Part shown: positions 25,863 through 34,460 of the stretch, piece after piece
Layout: each line of letters opens with the position of its first letter
How positions within the stretch are numbered: position 1 is the first letter of the stretch
NCBI RefSeq assembly: GCF_000411135.1
Contig: NZ_KE150262.1
Location: 752,998-816,997, forward strand
Direction: 5' to 3'
Length of the DNA stretch: 64,000 nucleotides
Source of the DNA: Actinotignum schaalii FB123-CNA-2
GTDB lineage: Bacteria; Actinomycetota; Actinomycetes; Actinomycetales; Actinomycetaceae
The notes under the pieces: model-generated
Told to the model about the DNA's origin: nothing
What the model saw: only the letters and a program-made list of their open reading frames with translations
Database searches by the model: none
Position numbers and translations under genes: made by a program

Positions 25863-27131
25863 ATGCCTGTTTTCTCATCGCAGTTAAATTCGTCTGAAAC
25901 TCCAGCGTTTTCTGATGTAACCCACCAGGAGTACCTTTTATGTGAGCGCGAGAGGCTTTTGGATCATTTCCAGCCGCGGGTGTGGCAGTCATCGGATCTG
26001 GGGTTCGCTTATCTGGATCGAGATGGCAACCCTATGCCTGAACGGGGTGCTGAACTGTATCTCGGGGCGCGAATGATCCACTGTTTTGCGGTCGCCGCAA
26101 TGCTCGGTCGGCAAGGCGCGGAAAAACTGGCTGAACAAGGCGTGCGTTTTTACTCAGATGGGCCGGGCAAAGATAGCGAATATGGTGGGTGGTATGCCAC
26201 CGTGGGAGGTAATACCCCATCGGATCGGAAAGAGCTATACGGTCAAGCCCATATTATGCTTGCTGCCGCCTCGGCAACTCTTGCGGGCATCCCCGGTGCG
26301 GTAAAACTACTCGAAGAATCCATCGACTTAATCGATACGAAATACTGGCTTGATGACGAGGGACGCTGCGTCGAAGCCTATGATCGGACATTTACAGACC
26401 TTGACGCCTATCGGGGCCAAAATGCAAATATGCATCTGACTGAAGCTTTTCTAGCTGCATATGAGGCTACAAACGATAAGGAATTCCTCAAACGTGCTAG
26501 TCGTATTGCAGAGAATACGGTGGGGCAGGCCGTATCTAGCGAACAAGGAAGTTGGCGCATCCCGGAGCACTTCGATGAAGAATGGCATCCGTTGCGTGAC
26601 TACAACCGTGACGATCCGCGACATGCGTTCCGTCCTTACGGATCGCAACCTGGACACTGGCTGGAGTGGGCGAAACTGCTTATGCAAATTCGTGGTGCAG
26701 GAATTGAGCAGGATTGGATGCTCCCAGCGGCGAAAAACCTTGTGAAGGGAGCATTCGAAGACGGGTGGACCCGAGAGGGGGGATTTGTTTACACCGTTGA
26801 TTGGGATGGATCGCCTGTGGTTACGGAAAAATTCTGGTGGCCACCCGCCGAAGGAGCTGGCGCTACTCGCTTCCTGTACGAGGAGAACCCGGATGCTGGA
26901 CTATCTAAGCTGTACGAACGTATTTGGCGTTGGATTGATTCGGCAATTGTAGACAGGTCCGGTGGCGGGTGGTTCCATGAAGTTGACAGGAGCAATACCC
27001 CTGTAACCTACACGTGGCCAGGGCAACCAGACCTCTATCATGCTTATCAAGCAACCCTTTACCCTTTCATGTCGTCGAAACAAGGAATTGCCTCATGGGC
27101 TTGCAGTTGCCGTGACAATAATAAAAGGTGA
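25863..27131 (+). CDS. AGE-family aldose-ketose isomerase (mannose/lyxose isomerase-like)
   Basis: (alpha/alpha)6-barrel protein of the N-acylglucosamine 2-epimerase family, 422 residues. The ATG at 25863 is chosen because a purine-rich AAGGAAG lies upstream and the protein aligns from there; an in-frame ATG at 25812 is weaker. GARMIHCFAVAAMLG, NANMHLTEAFLAAYEAT, PYGSQPGHWLEWAKLL and PGQPDLYHAYQATLYP hold the catalytic histidines and match the isomerase branch (D-mannose isomerase and YihS) rather than true epimerases. Divergent xylulokinase suggests D-lyxose to D-xylulose; mannose or sulfoquinovose are alternatives. Followed by a ROK regulator. Confidence 0.8.
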   Translation: MPVFSSQLNSSETPAFSDVTHQEYLLCERERLLDHFQPRVWQSSDLGFAYLDRDGNPMPERGAELYLGARMIHCFAVAAMLGRQGAEKLAEQGVRFYSDGPGKDSEYGGWYATVGGNTPSDRKELYGQAHIMLAAASATLAGIPGAVKLLEESIDLIDTKYWLDDEGRCVEAYDRTFTDLDAYRGQNANMHLTEAFLAAYEATNDKEFLKRASRIAENTVGQAVSSEQGSWRIPEHFDEEWHPLRDYNRDDPRHAFRPYGSQPGHWLEWAKLLMQIRGAGIEQDWMLPAAKNLVKGAFEDGWTREGGFVYTVDWDGSPVVTEKFWWPPAEGAGATRFLYEENPDAGLSKLYERIWRWIDSAIVDRSGGGWFHEVDRSNTPVTYTWPGQPDLYHAYQATLYPFMSSKQGIASWACSCRDNNKR

Positions 27132-27233
27132 TTGTTGTATTGCTGTGAAACGCGAAAGGAGACCGAGCCGTACGAAGAATGGTTCGGATGCGGTAGAAGC
27201 TCGGCTACTCGCTAGGAATGGGGTGATCGTAAA

Positions 27234-27250
27234 AAACCGCCAGGCGGTTT
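27234..27250 (+). terminator. Short hairpin before ROK regulator 2
   Basis: AAACCGCC-A-GGCGGTTT, a perfect 8+1+8 palindrome; as RNA a 6-bp stem with a CCAGG loop. About 100 bases after the AGE gene stop, 43 bases before the ROK-2 start. It may be a terminator or an operator. Confidence 0.4.
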
Positions 27251-27293
27251 ATGCTGTCTAGTAGTTTGTCAAAACGACACGGGAGGGTAGCTG

Positions 27294-28478
27294 ATGGGGA
27301 AAAGTGGTAAAACGCCCACCTCGCTCCGTATGGATAACACTAAACTTGTCCTAAAGACGATCCTCTCCAGTAAAGTCCCCCCATCCCGTGCCGATGTTTC
27401 AGCTTCCACCGGTCTAACTCGCGCCACGGTCTCGCGCTTGGTGGATTCACTTCTTGACTACGGCATTATTAGCGAACTGCCACCGGTGAAATCCGCAATC
27501 GGGCGTCCCGCATCCCCTCTTGTTCCCCGTACCGCGCGGCATGCTGTCGTTGGTTGTGAAGTCAATGTGGCTTATTTGTCTGTCGCTGTGATGGACCTTT
27601 CCGGAAAACTCCTCTACTCGCAAATCAAAAAAATGAGTACACGTCACTTAGGTCCAAGTGGCGCATTGAAAGAGCTCGAGAAGATTTACGGGCAATGGAA
27701 GCGACCCAAAGCTGTCAAAGTTCTCGGCGCCGGGCTTTGTGTTCCGGGCTTGATTGCCGATGATGGTGCAACGGTATTGACTGCCCCAAACCTAGGCTGG
27801 ACGGGCGTTCAGATGAAAGAATTATCCTTTGCCCAGCCAAGATGTTTTGAGGGATTCCGCCTTTTTAACGAGGCTGATGCTGCGGGATACTCTGTTCTCC
27901 ACACAGCTCCCGGAAAAGTGTCAAACTATAGGGATTTCCTTTATGTTTCCGGTGAGGTTGGTGTTGGTGCTGCGGTGTATGAAAAAGGCCGGCGTCTGGG
28001 TGGCTCTCATGGTTGGGCTGGAGAGTTTGGACATGTTTGTGTCGACCGATCAGGACCGAAATGCAACTGCGGTTCTAATGGTTGTTTAGAACAGTATGTT
28101 GGCGAATCGGGATTAGTGCGAAATGCAGGTCTTCCTGAAGGTACCGAACTGTCGAAGCTAATTGAGCTTTTCCGAGAGGGGAGTGAAACTGCTCGGGATG
28201 CGATGGACGCCGGAGCTCTCGCCCTAGGGCTAGCGCTCGCGAATACGCTAAATCTTCTTGATCTGGACACGGTTTTCTTTGGCGGTACTTTCGTAGATTT
28301 ATATCCATGTTTCGAGACGATTCTTAAAGCTGAATTGAAGTACCGTGTGCTTTCGTCGCATTGGAAAGATATTGAACTCATCGTGAATCGAAAGGGTGAG
28401 ATATCGGCGGCAATAGGCGCTTGTCTATGGATTTTTAATGATTTGATAGAGGACCTGAGTGGTTTCCCTGGCGTCTAA
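27294..28478 (+). CDS. ROK-family transcriptional regulator 2
   Basis: Second ROK/XylR-type regulator, 394 residues. The N-terminal winged helix includes VSASTGLTRATVSRLVDSLL; the C-terminal domain has the zinc-binding CNCGSNGCLEQY. GGGAGGG upstream of the ATG supports the start. It stands between the AGE isomerase gene and xylA, all on the same strand. A 17-bp palindrome begins directly after its stop and ahead of xylA, so it could control xylA and the GH3-MFS genes as XylR does in other Gram-positive bacteria. Confidence 0.9.
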   Translation: MGKSGKTPTSLRMDNTKLVLKTILSSKVPPSRADVSASTGLTRATVSRLVDSLLDYGIISELPPVKSAIGRPASPLVPRTARHAVVGCEVNVAYLSVAVMDLSGKLLYSQIKKMSTRHLGPSGALKELEKIYGQWKRPKAVKVLGAGLCVPGLIADDGATVLTAPNLGWTGVQMKELSFAQPRCFEGFRLFNEADAAGYSVLHTAPGKVSNYRDFLYVSGEVGVGAAVYEKGRRLGGSHGWAGEFGHVCVDRSGPKCNCGSNGCLEQYVGESGLVRNAGLPEGTELSKLIELFREGSETARDAMDAGALALGLALANTLNLLDLDTVFFGGTFVDLYPCFETILKAELKYRVLSSHWKDIELIVNRKGEISAAIGACLWIFNDLIEDLSGFPGV

Positions 28479-28479
28479 C

Positions 28480-28496
28480 CACATAAGCCTTATGTG
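28480..28496. promoter_or_regulatory. 17-bp palindrome upstream of xylA
   Basis: CACATAAGCCTTATGTG, perfect 8+1+8 symmetry, two bases after the ROK-2 stop and 140 bases before the xylA ATG. The one-base centre excludes a good terminator hairpin, so an operator is more likely. Confidence 0.5.
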
Positions 28497-28635
28497 AATC
28501 GCCTCACAATAAGCTTGGCTTAGGCTTTGTTTTGAGCCGAATCAAAATGCCTTGATTTTCGCCCCCTTGACGCACCGTTTTCGCCCCCTTAGTTTAGAGG
28601 TAGAACAAAGGAGTTCGGCTACGCAAGGAGGAATA

Positions 28636-29799
28636 ATGAGAAAGCCTACAAAAGAAGATAAGTTCTCCTTCGGTCTGTGGACCGTGGGGTGGACCGGAAC
28701 CGATCCCTTCGGCGGGGATTCCCGCCCGGCCCTCGATCCGTGGGTCTATACGGAAAAGCTTGCCGAGCTGGGCGCCTGGGGCATCACCTTCCATGACAAT
28801 GACGTTTTCGCTTTTGACGCCAGCGACGCTGAGCGTGCCGAGCGGGTGGGCAAGGTCAAGGAAGCTGCCGATGCCAATGGCCTGACCATTGAAATGGTCA
28901 CCACGAACACCTTCTCCCATCCCATCTTCAAGGACGGCGGCTTCACCAATAACGATCGTTCGATCCGGCGCTTCGGGCTCCAGAAGATCCTGCGCAACGT
29001 GGATCTGGCCGCGGAAGTTGGCGCCACCACTTTCGTAATGTGGGGCGGGCGTGAAGGGACCGAATACGATTCCTCCAAGGATCTCAATGCCGCTTTCGAA
29101 CGCTACAAGGAAGGCCTGGATACGGTAGCTGGCTACATTAAGGAGAAGGGCTACGATCTCAAGATCGGCCTGGAACCCAAGCCGAACGAACCGCGCGGTG
29201 ATATTTTCCTGCCCACCATCGGCCATGCCCTCGGCATTATTGCGGAGCTGGATAATGGCGATATCGTCGGCCTCAACCCGGAAACCGGGCATGAGCAGAT
29301 GGCCGGCCTCAATTACACCCACGGGCTGGCGCAGGCGCTCAACGCCGGCAAGCTTTTCCATATCGACCTCAACGGCCAGGCCGGACCCCGCTATGACCAG
29401 GACAAATGCTTCGGTCATGGCGATCTAGCCTCCGCCTTCTTCACGGTGGATCTGCTGGTCAACGGCTTCTCCAATGGCGGCCCGCGCTACGAAGGCCCCA
29501 TCCACTTCGATTACAAGCCCTCGCGCACCGAAGGTCTGGAAGGCGTGTGGGAATCCGCGGCCGCGAATATGGAAATGTACCTCATGCTCGCGGAGAAGGC
29601 GAAGGCCTTCCGCGCCGACCCGCGCACCCAGGAAATCATGGAAGCTGCCTCGGTTCCCGAACTGGCCGAACCGACCGTGGCGGAAGGCGAGAGCCTGGAT
29701 GATGTGCGGGCGGAGAAGTTCGACGTCGCAGCCCTGGCCGCGCGCGAATACCACTACGTTGAGCTCTACCAGCAGGCCATGCGCCACCTTATTGGCTAA
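28636..29799 (+). CDS. xylA: Xylose isomerase
   Basis: TIM-barrel enzyme that converts D-xylose to D-xylulose using two metal ions; 387 residues, the usual actinobacterial (class I) length. The ATG at 28636 has AAGGAGG upstream. [13 protein letters not shown] carries the catalytic His (residue 53) and Asp (56); [28 protein letters not shown] and LFHIDLNGQ hold the metal ligands. Its codon use is strongly GC-rich, unlike the genes on both sides, so it may be a resident gene that the low-GC island grew around, or have a different origin. It works with xylB at 24232-25698. Confidence 0.96.
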   Translation: MRKPTKEDKFSFGLWTVGWTGTDPFGGDSRPALDPWVYTEKLAELGAWGITFHDNDVFAFDASDAERAERVGKVKEAADANGLTIEMVTTNTFSHPIFKDGGFTNNDRSIRRFGLQKILRNVDLAAEVGATTFVMWGGREGTEYDSSKDLNAAFERYKEGLDTVAGYIKEKGYDLKIGLEPKPNEPRGDIFLPTIGHALGIIAELDNGDIVGLNPETGHEQMAGLNYTHGLAQALNAGKLFHIDLNGQAGPRYDQDKCFGHGDLASAFFTVDLLVNGFSNGGPRYEGPIHFDYKPSRTEGLEGVWESAAANMEMYLMLAEKAKAFRADPRTQEIMEAASVPELAEPTVAEGESLDDVRAEKFDVAALAAREYHYVELYQQAMRHLIG

Positions 29800-29979
29800 T
29801 CGCCGGTGTCCGCAGTCGAAGAAAGGAGGTTCCTGTTTTGAAGTACTGCGGAACCGGCCTTGTACGGAAACCCTCGCGAGGACGCGAGAGCGACACGGGC
29901 CCTTGTTGGCCACTAATTAGAAGACATAAATGGATAACAAGAAATACCTAATCGTCCAATTCACAAAGGAGTGAGAATC

Positions 29980-32163
29980 GTGAAGGCTAAGCAATTTAGC
30001 GATTATGTATCCGACGTAAAGAATGGTGGGTCCGCAAACGCGGTCGCGCATGATATTTACGATGCACTAACGGAAGATGAACGTATTGCCTTACTGCAGG
30101 GCAGTGTGCCGTTCTGGCGGGGTATCGATGCGATGATGGGGCCCGATGTTGGCTACAACGCGCAACCATTTGTTATGGGTGCCGTAGAGAGGATCGGATT
30201 CCCGGGTATCCGGTTCATCGATGGTCCGCGTGGATGCGCTGTTGGAACTGCCACGGCCTTCCCAGTTTCGATGGCTCGCGGAGCTACTTGGGATACTAAC
30301 TTGGAAGAACGAGTTGGTGAAGCCATCGGAGAAGAGGTTCGAGCCAATAGTGGAAACTTCTTTGGTGGAGTGTGTGTCAATCTTCCACGGAACCCGGCCT
30401 GGGGGCGCGCCCAAGAAACCTATTCGGAAGAACCGGTGATCCTCGGCAATATGGGCTCAGCGTTTGCCAAGGGTATCCAGAAGAATGCGATGGCTTGTGT
30501 TAAGCACTATGCGTTGAATTCCATGGAAAATGCGCGCTTCTCTGTAGACGTAACGTGTTCTGATAAGGATCTACATAAGCATTATCTGCCGCACTTCCGA
30601 AAGATTATCAAATCCGGGGTTGCGTCAGTTATGTCCTGCTACAACTCTGTAAACGGCGAATGGGGTGGTCAGAATCGGAAGATGCTTACCGAAATCCTCC
30701 GTGATATCTGGGGCTTTGAAGGTTTTGTTATCACCGATTTTGTATGGGGCATGCGCGATCCGGCGAAGGCTTTGGAGGCAGGACTTGATATTGAAGCTCC
30801 CTTTGCGCAACAGCGTAAAGACGGGATGCTTGAGCGGATTGCAAATGGCGAAACAAGCTGGGAAGCGGTAAAGCGTGCTGGAATTCGGATTATTCGTACT
30901 GTTCTGAAGCACTACGCAAAGCTAGGTGAGGTGCCTTCAAAGGAGGTTATTGCGTCCCCCGAACACGCAAAACTGGCTTTTGATGCGGCCGTACAGTCGA
31001 TGACTTTGTTGAAAAATGATTCGATTGATGGTGTGCGGTTGCTGCCGGTATCGCGGGACTTCTCGGGCACTATCTTGGTTGTTGGAAGGCTTGCAGATCT
31101 TGCCAACACTGGTGATAACGGCTCCTCGAAGGTGGATGCTCCGTACGTGGTCACACCCTATGAGGGTATTAAAAGGAGTTTCCCCGCTGCAAATGTTGTA
31201 TTGGCTGACGTGGACTCTGACGAGTTCGACTCTCAGGTTAGGGCCGCTGATTTAGTAATCGCGGTTGTTGGGTATACAGCGCTAGAAGAGGGCGAGTTTG
31301 TTGATGGTACCGTGATGCAGCGTGATGACCTTCTTAAGCTGTATCCCAAACCTGTGACGGAAGAAGAGAAGCGTATTGCGGAAGCTTTCGCCAAGAGTGG
31401 TGCTGAAGGCCAATCTGTTGTTGGCGGCGCGACTGCTGGTGGTGATCGCGTTAGCCTTGCGCTTCCGGAGGGAGATACCGACCTTATTCGCAGGGTCGTG
31501 GATCTGAACGAAAAGGTTGTAGTCTCCGTGGTGACGGCGGGCGCCGTTATTATGACCGATTGGATTGATTCAGTTCCGGCTGTCATGCTCGCGTGGTATT
31601 CGGGACAAGAAGGCGGTAACGCGCTGGGTGCTGTACTCTCTGGTGAGCGCGCTCCGGGTGGACGTCTTCCCTATGTAATGCCGAAGAAGCAGGAGCATAC
31701 TGCGCCTCTTGATATTAACGCCACAGCGATTACTTATGACGATAAGTTCGGGTCGAGGCTCCTAGATGAGATAGGTGAGGAACCGCTCTTCCCACTCGGA
31801 TGGGGCCTAACGTACACCACTTTCTCGTTGAGCGATTTCGAGCTTGTTAGCGCAAGCGAAACTACGGGTAAGGTTCGTGTAACTATCGGTAACGATGGGT
31901 ACCGACTAGCTCATGGAGTAGTCCAGATTTACGGTTCTGTTTCCGGTGGTGTGCGCGAGTTGCTGGGATTCACTTCAGTATTGCTGGCGCCCGGTGAATC
32001 GGTGACAACGACGATAGATATCGATCTGTGGCCACTGTGTGAGTGGAACGAACAGTCAGCGGAGTTCGACCCACTCCCAACCGGGGTAGTACTTGAGGCT
32101 GCGCAATATCGCGGTGCCCCAGACGCTTTGGCTCTCTCCGTCGAGATTCCCGAAAGGAACTGA
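29980..32163 (+). CDS. Glycoside hydrolase family 3 enzyme (beta-glucosidase/beta-xylosidase)
   Basis: 727-residue GH3 enzyme without a signal peptide, so it acts inside the cell on imported glycosides. The GTG at 29980 is chosen because AGGAG lies 8 bases upstream; an earlier GTG at 29971 overlaps that box. The N-terminal barrel has VKHYALNSMENARF and GFVITDFVWGM, with the nucleophile Asp near residue 253; a second alpha/beta domain (about 320-590) and a fibronectin-like C-terminal domain follow. The next gene, an MFS porter, starts one base after its stop. Xylose genes nearby suggest beta-xylosides, but glucosides are possible. Confidence 0.9.
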   Translation: MKAKQFSDYVSDVKNGGSANAVAHDIYDALTEDERIALLQGSVPFWRGIDAMMGPDVGYNAQPFVMGAVERIGFPGIRFIDGPRGCAVGTATAFPVSMARGATWDTNLEERVGEAIGEEVRANSGNFFGGVCVNLPRNPAWGRAQETYSEEPVILGNMGSAFAKGIQKNAMACVKHYALNSMENARFSVDVTCSDKDLHKHYLPHFRKIIKSGVASVMSCYNSVNGEWGGQNRKMLTEILRDIWGFEGFVITDFVWGMRDPAKALEAGLDIEAPFAQQRKDGMLERIANGETSWEAVKRAGIRIIRTVLKHYAKLGEVPSKEVIASPEHAKLAFDAAVQSMTLLKNDSIDGVRLLPVSRDFSGTILVVGRLADLANTGDNGSSKVDAPYVVTPYEGIKRSFPAANVVLADVDSDEFDSQVRAADLVIAVVGYTALEEGEFVDGTVMQRDDLLKLYPKPVTEEEKRIAEAFAKSGAEGQSVVGGATAGGDRVSLALPEGDTDLIRRVVDLNEKVVVSVVTAGAVIMTDWIDSVPAVMLAWYSGQEGGNALGAVLSGERAPGGRLPYVMPKKQEHTAPLDINATAITYDDKFGSRLLDEIGEEPLFPLGWGLTYTTFSLSDFELVSASETTGKVRVTIGNDGYRLAHGVVQIYGSVSGGVRELLGFTSVLLAPGESVTTTIDIDLWPLCEWNEQSAEFDPLPTGVVLEAAQYRGAPDALALSVEIPERN

Positions 32164-32164
32164 A

Positions 32165-33448
32165 ATGGAGCGGAAAGAGAATCGTGCGGATCCTGTCGCA
32201 GTATCAGAGCACGCAAAAGATCCCTTTAGCGGGCAAACCAAGCCGCCTTACCGAGTAGGTGTTGGCGTCACAATTGGTGCGCTCCTCTGGATCGTGCCGT
32301 ACTTGGGGATCAATGCTCTTTTACTTCCTGCCAAGGTTGTCGAGATTGCACCTGATCAAAAGGAAGTGGTTGTTGCGACCCTCGCAACATTTGCGATGGT
32401 GACGGCAACTCTCGCCAATATCATTATCGGGGCTTTTTCTGACTTGACTAGATCAAGGTTCGGTAAACGAACGCCTTGGTTGTGGGTGGGGTCAATCGGT
32501 ACTGCCGCGGCGACAATGCTCGTGTATTACTCGCCGTCAGTACCACTTCTGATTCTCAATTGGTGTGTCTATCAGGTCTTCTTGAATTCGCTTGTCGCGC
32601 CGCTGCTAGCAACAATTGCTGATCGGGTTGCTCCTAAATTCCGCGGAACAATTTCAGCAATGTATGCCATAGGTTTTACGGTGGGCATGGCTTCGGGTCA
32701 GCTCATTGGAGCGCAGTTCCTTAAGGATCTGCGAATGGGATACATCGTCATGGCCGTTCTAGTGTTCTGTGCGGCACCGATCTCAGCAACGATTATTCGG
32801 GAGCCGTCTAGCGCAAGTATGCCGAAGAAGAACTTCAATAAGGAGACTTTCCTTACGAATTTCATGTTTCCGACCAAACATTGTCGGGATTTCTACCTGG
32901 CACTGTTTGGGCGCCTGTTTATCTTGGCAGCTGGATTCGCGATTACGGGTTATCAGCTGTATATCTTCACCGATTACATTGGTGCGGACGACAGTACAAC
33001 ACAATCGACTATCACGATCATGTCTCTATGTCTGATGGTGGTGGGTGTAATCGTTGCGGCCATTATTGGTCCGCTCTCCGACAAGCTTGCTGTCCGGAAG
33101 ATGCCCGTAATTGTGTCGGCATTCCTAATTGCTATCGGTTTAGTTTTCCCATGGATTTTCCCATATCCGTGGGCAATGATTGCCTACGCAATTGTCGGAG
33201 CTGGTATCGGTAACGGCGCGTTCAATGCCGTTGATCAGGCGCTGAATTTGGAAGTCCTTCCGAACCCAGAGACTGCCGCGAAGGATCTAGGAATTCTGAA
33301 TCTCGCGCAAAGCGGATCGCAGATTATCGGCCCACTGATTGCCTCTGCTGTCATCGGTATCGCTGGCTACCATGCGATTTTCCCGGCGAGTATTGTTCTC
33401 GCGCTGGTGGGATGCGTAGCTATTGCCATGATCAAGTCCACCAAGTAA
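32165..33448 (+). CDS. MFS/GPH-type glycoside transporter
   Basis: 427-residue transporter with about twelve membrane segments. The loop after helix 2 reads GAFSDLTRSRFGKRTPWLW, a D-x-T-R-S-R-x-G-K-R pattern typical of disaccharide or glycoside porters related to the GPH group. The ATG at 32165 lies one base beyond the GH3 stop, so the two are co-translated. It probably imports the glycoside that the GH3 enzyme splits. A terminator hairpin follows 137 bases after the stop. Last gene of the low-GC island. Confidence 0.85.
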   Translation: MERKENRADPVAVSEHAKDPFSGQTKPPYRVGVGVTIGALLWIVPYLGINALLLPAKVVEIAPDQKEVVVATLATFAMVTATLANIIIGAFSDLTRSRFGKRTPWLWVGSIGTAAATMLVYYSPSVPLLILNWCVYQVFLNSLVAPLLATIADRVAPKFRGTISAMYAIGFTVGMASGQLIGAQFLKDLRMGYIVMAVLVFCAAPISATIIREPSSASMPKKNFNKETFLTNFMFPTKHCRDFYLALFGRLFILAAGFAITGYQLYIFTDYIGADDSTTQSTITIMSLCLMVVGVIVAAIIGPLSDKLAVRKMPVIVSAFLIAIGLVFPWIFPYPWAMIAYAIVGAGIGNGAFNAVDQALNLEVLPNPETAAKDLGILNLAQSGSQIIGPLIASAVIGIAGYHAIFPASIVLALVGCVAIAMIKSTK

Positions 33449-33585
33449 GGAGGCTCGTTGAGGTAAGCCCACTACGTGATGCCATCGGACTGCTCACGCT
33501 GAGCGTAAAACAGCGTGCCAAGGCTAATGGGCTTGGCTATGCAGGCTGGGGTTACCAATCTCCGGAATTGCACTCCTCCGGGGTC

Positions 33586-33619
33586 GTGCGGGGCGGGTAG
33601 GTCACTACTCGCCCCACAC
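33586..33619 (+). terminator. Terminator-like hairpin at the right edge of the island
   Basis: GTGCGGGGCGGGTAG (33586-33600) pairs with CTACTCGCCCCACAC (33605-33619), with one mismatch and one G-T pair, and a GTCA loop. It is followed directly by a reverse copy of the GTACGACGACGC motif and then a T-rich ACTACTTTT. Confidence 0.6.
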
Positions 33620-33620
33620 G

Positions 33621-33633
33621 GGCGTCGTCGTAC
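33621..33633 (-). repeat. Dispersed motif GTACGACGACGC, copy 5 (reverse)
   Basis: GGCGTCGTCGTAC directly after the hairpin at 33586-33619. The reverse strand reads GTAGTACGACGACGCC, sharing the GTAGTAC lead with the copy at 7166-7179. Confidence 0.6.
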
Positions 33634-33675
33634 TACTTTTCCGTCTTTCCCGCGCATCAAACTTAAGGAAGAAAA

Positions 33676-34398
33676 ATGCCCGAAACACCCCGCAACCCGC
33701 GCCATATTGCCCGCCCGCAGGTCTCCGAGCTGCCCGAACGTTCCCGCTGCCCGCTTCCGGGCGAAGAAACAGACGTGCAATGGCGGCGCATGGTGGAAGG
33801 TCGGCTCTACCGCTGGGGGCCGACGCAAGCCCGGGTGCGCGAACGCGCCATCGCGTTGCTGGAAGAATTCAATGCCGAGGCTGCCTGGGGCAGTGCCCGA
33901 GCAACCGAAATCCTGGGCGAGCTCCTCGGCGGCTTCGGGGCCGGAGCGCAGATCGTGCGCCCCTTCACGTGCGATTACGGAGTGAATATCAGCCTGGGGG
34001 AGGGGTCTTTCATTAATACCGGCGCGGTGATTTTGGACCTGTGCCCGGTGCGCATCGGCGCCGGGGTGCTCATCGCCCCGCACGTGACCATCTCCTGCGC
34101 CTCGCATCCCATCGACCCAGCTCTGCGCGCCACCCGCCTCGAATACGGCCGCCCCATCACCATCGAAAATAACGTCTGGATCGGCATGGGCGCCTCCATC
34201 GCCGGCGGCGTGACCATCGGCGAAAATTCCGTGGTGGGCGCCGGTGCCGTGGTGCTGCGCGACGTCCCGCCGGGGAGCGTCGTCGGCGGGGTTCCGGCCC
34301 GCGTGCTCCGTTCTATTAATTCCGACGACGCCGCCTTCGCGGCAGTCCTCCTCGCCGACTATCAATCGGAAGTAGGTGAGGAGCCGCTTTCGGGGTAG
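33676..34398 (+). CDS. Sugar O-acetyltransferase, hexapeptide-repeat family (first copy)
   Basis: 240-residue acetyl-CoA-dependent acetyltransferase of the maltose/galactoside type (Maa/LacA). The N-terminal Mac-type helix region (about 30-80, WRRMVEGRLYRW) is followed by left-handed beta-helix repeats: VRPFTCDYGVNISLGEGSFI, ITIENNVWIGMGASI and VTIGENSVVGAGAVVLRDV. The catalytic His lies in CASHP near residue 156. AAGGAAG precedes the ATG. Such enzymes acetylate non-metabolisable sugars that enter by sugar porters. A related copy is at 56488-57201. Confidence 0.9.
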   Translation: MPETPRNPRHIARPQVSELPERSRCPLPGEETDVQWRRMVEGRLYRWGPTQARVRERAIALLEEFNAEAAWGSARATEILGELLGGFGAGAQIVRPFTCDYGVNISLGEGSFINTGAVILDLCPVRIGAGVLIAPHVTISCASHPIDPALRATRLEYGRPITIENNVWIGMGASIAGGVTIGENSVVGAGAVVLRDVPPGSVVGGVPARVLRSINSDDAAFAAVLLADYQSEVGEEPLSG

Positions 34399-34460
34399 GC
34401 GGGGATGCGCGGGCGGCGCATAATCGCTACCCTGGAAAGGCGCCGAAGGAAGGAAGTTTT

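Noticed and set aside
20222..27131. Sulfoquinovose (sulfo-TAL) pathway
   Set aside because: The AGE isomerase and the FSA-type aldolase could fit, but no sulfoquinovosidase (GH31), sulfolactaldehyde enzyme or sulfonate exporter is present, and three pentose-type kinases point elsewhere.
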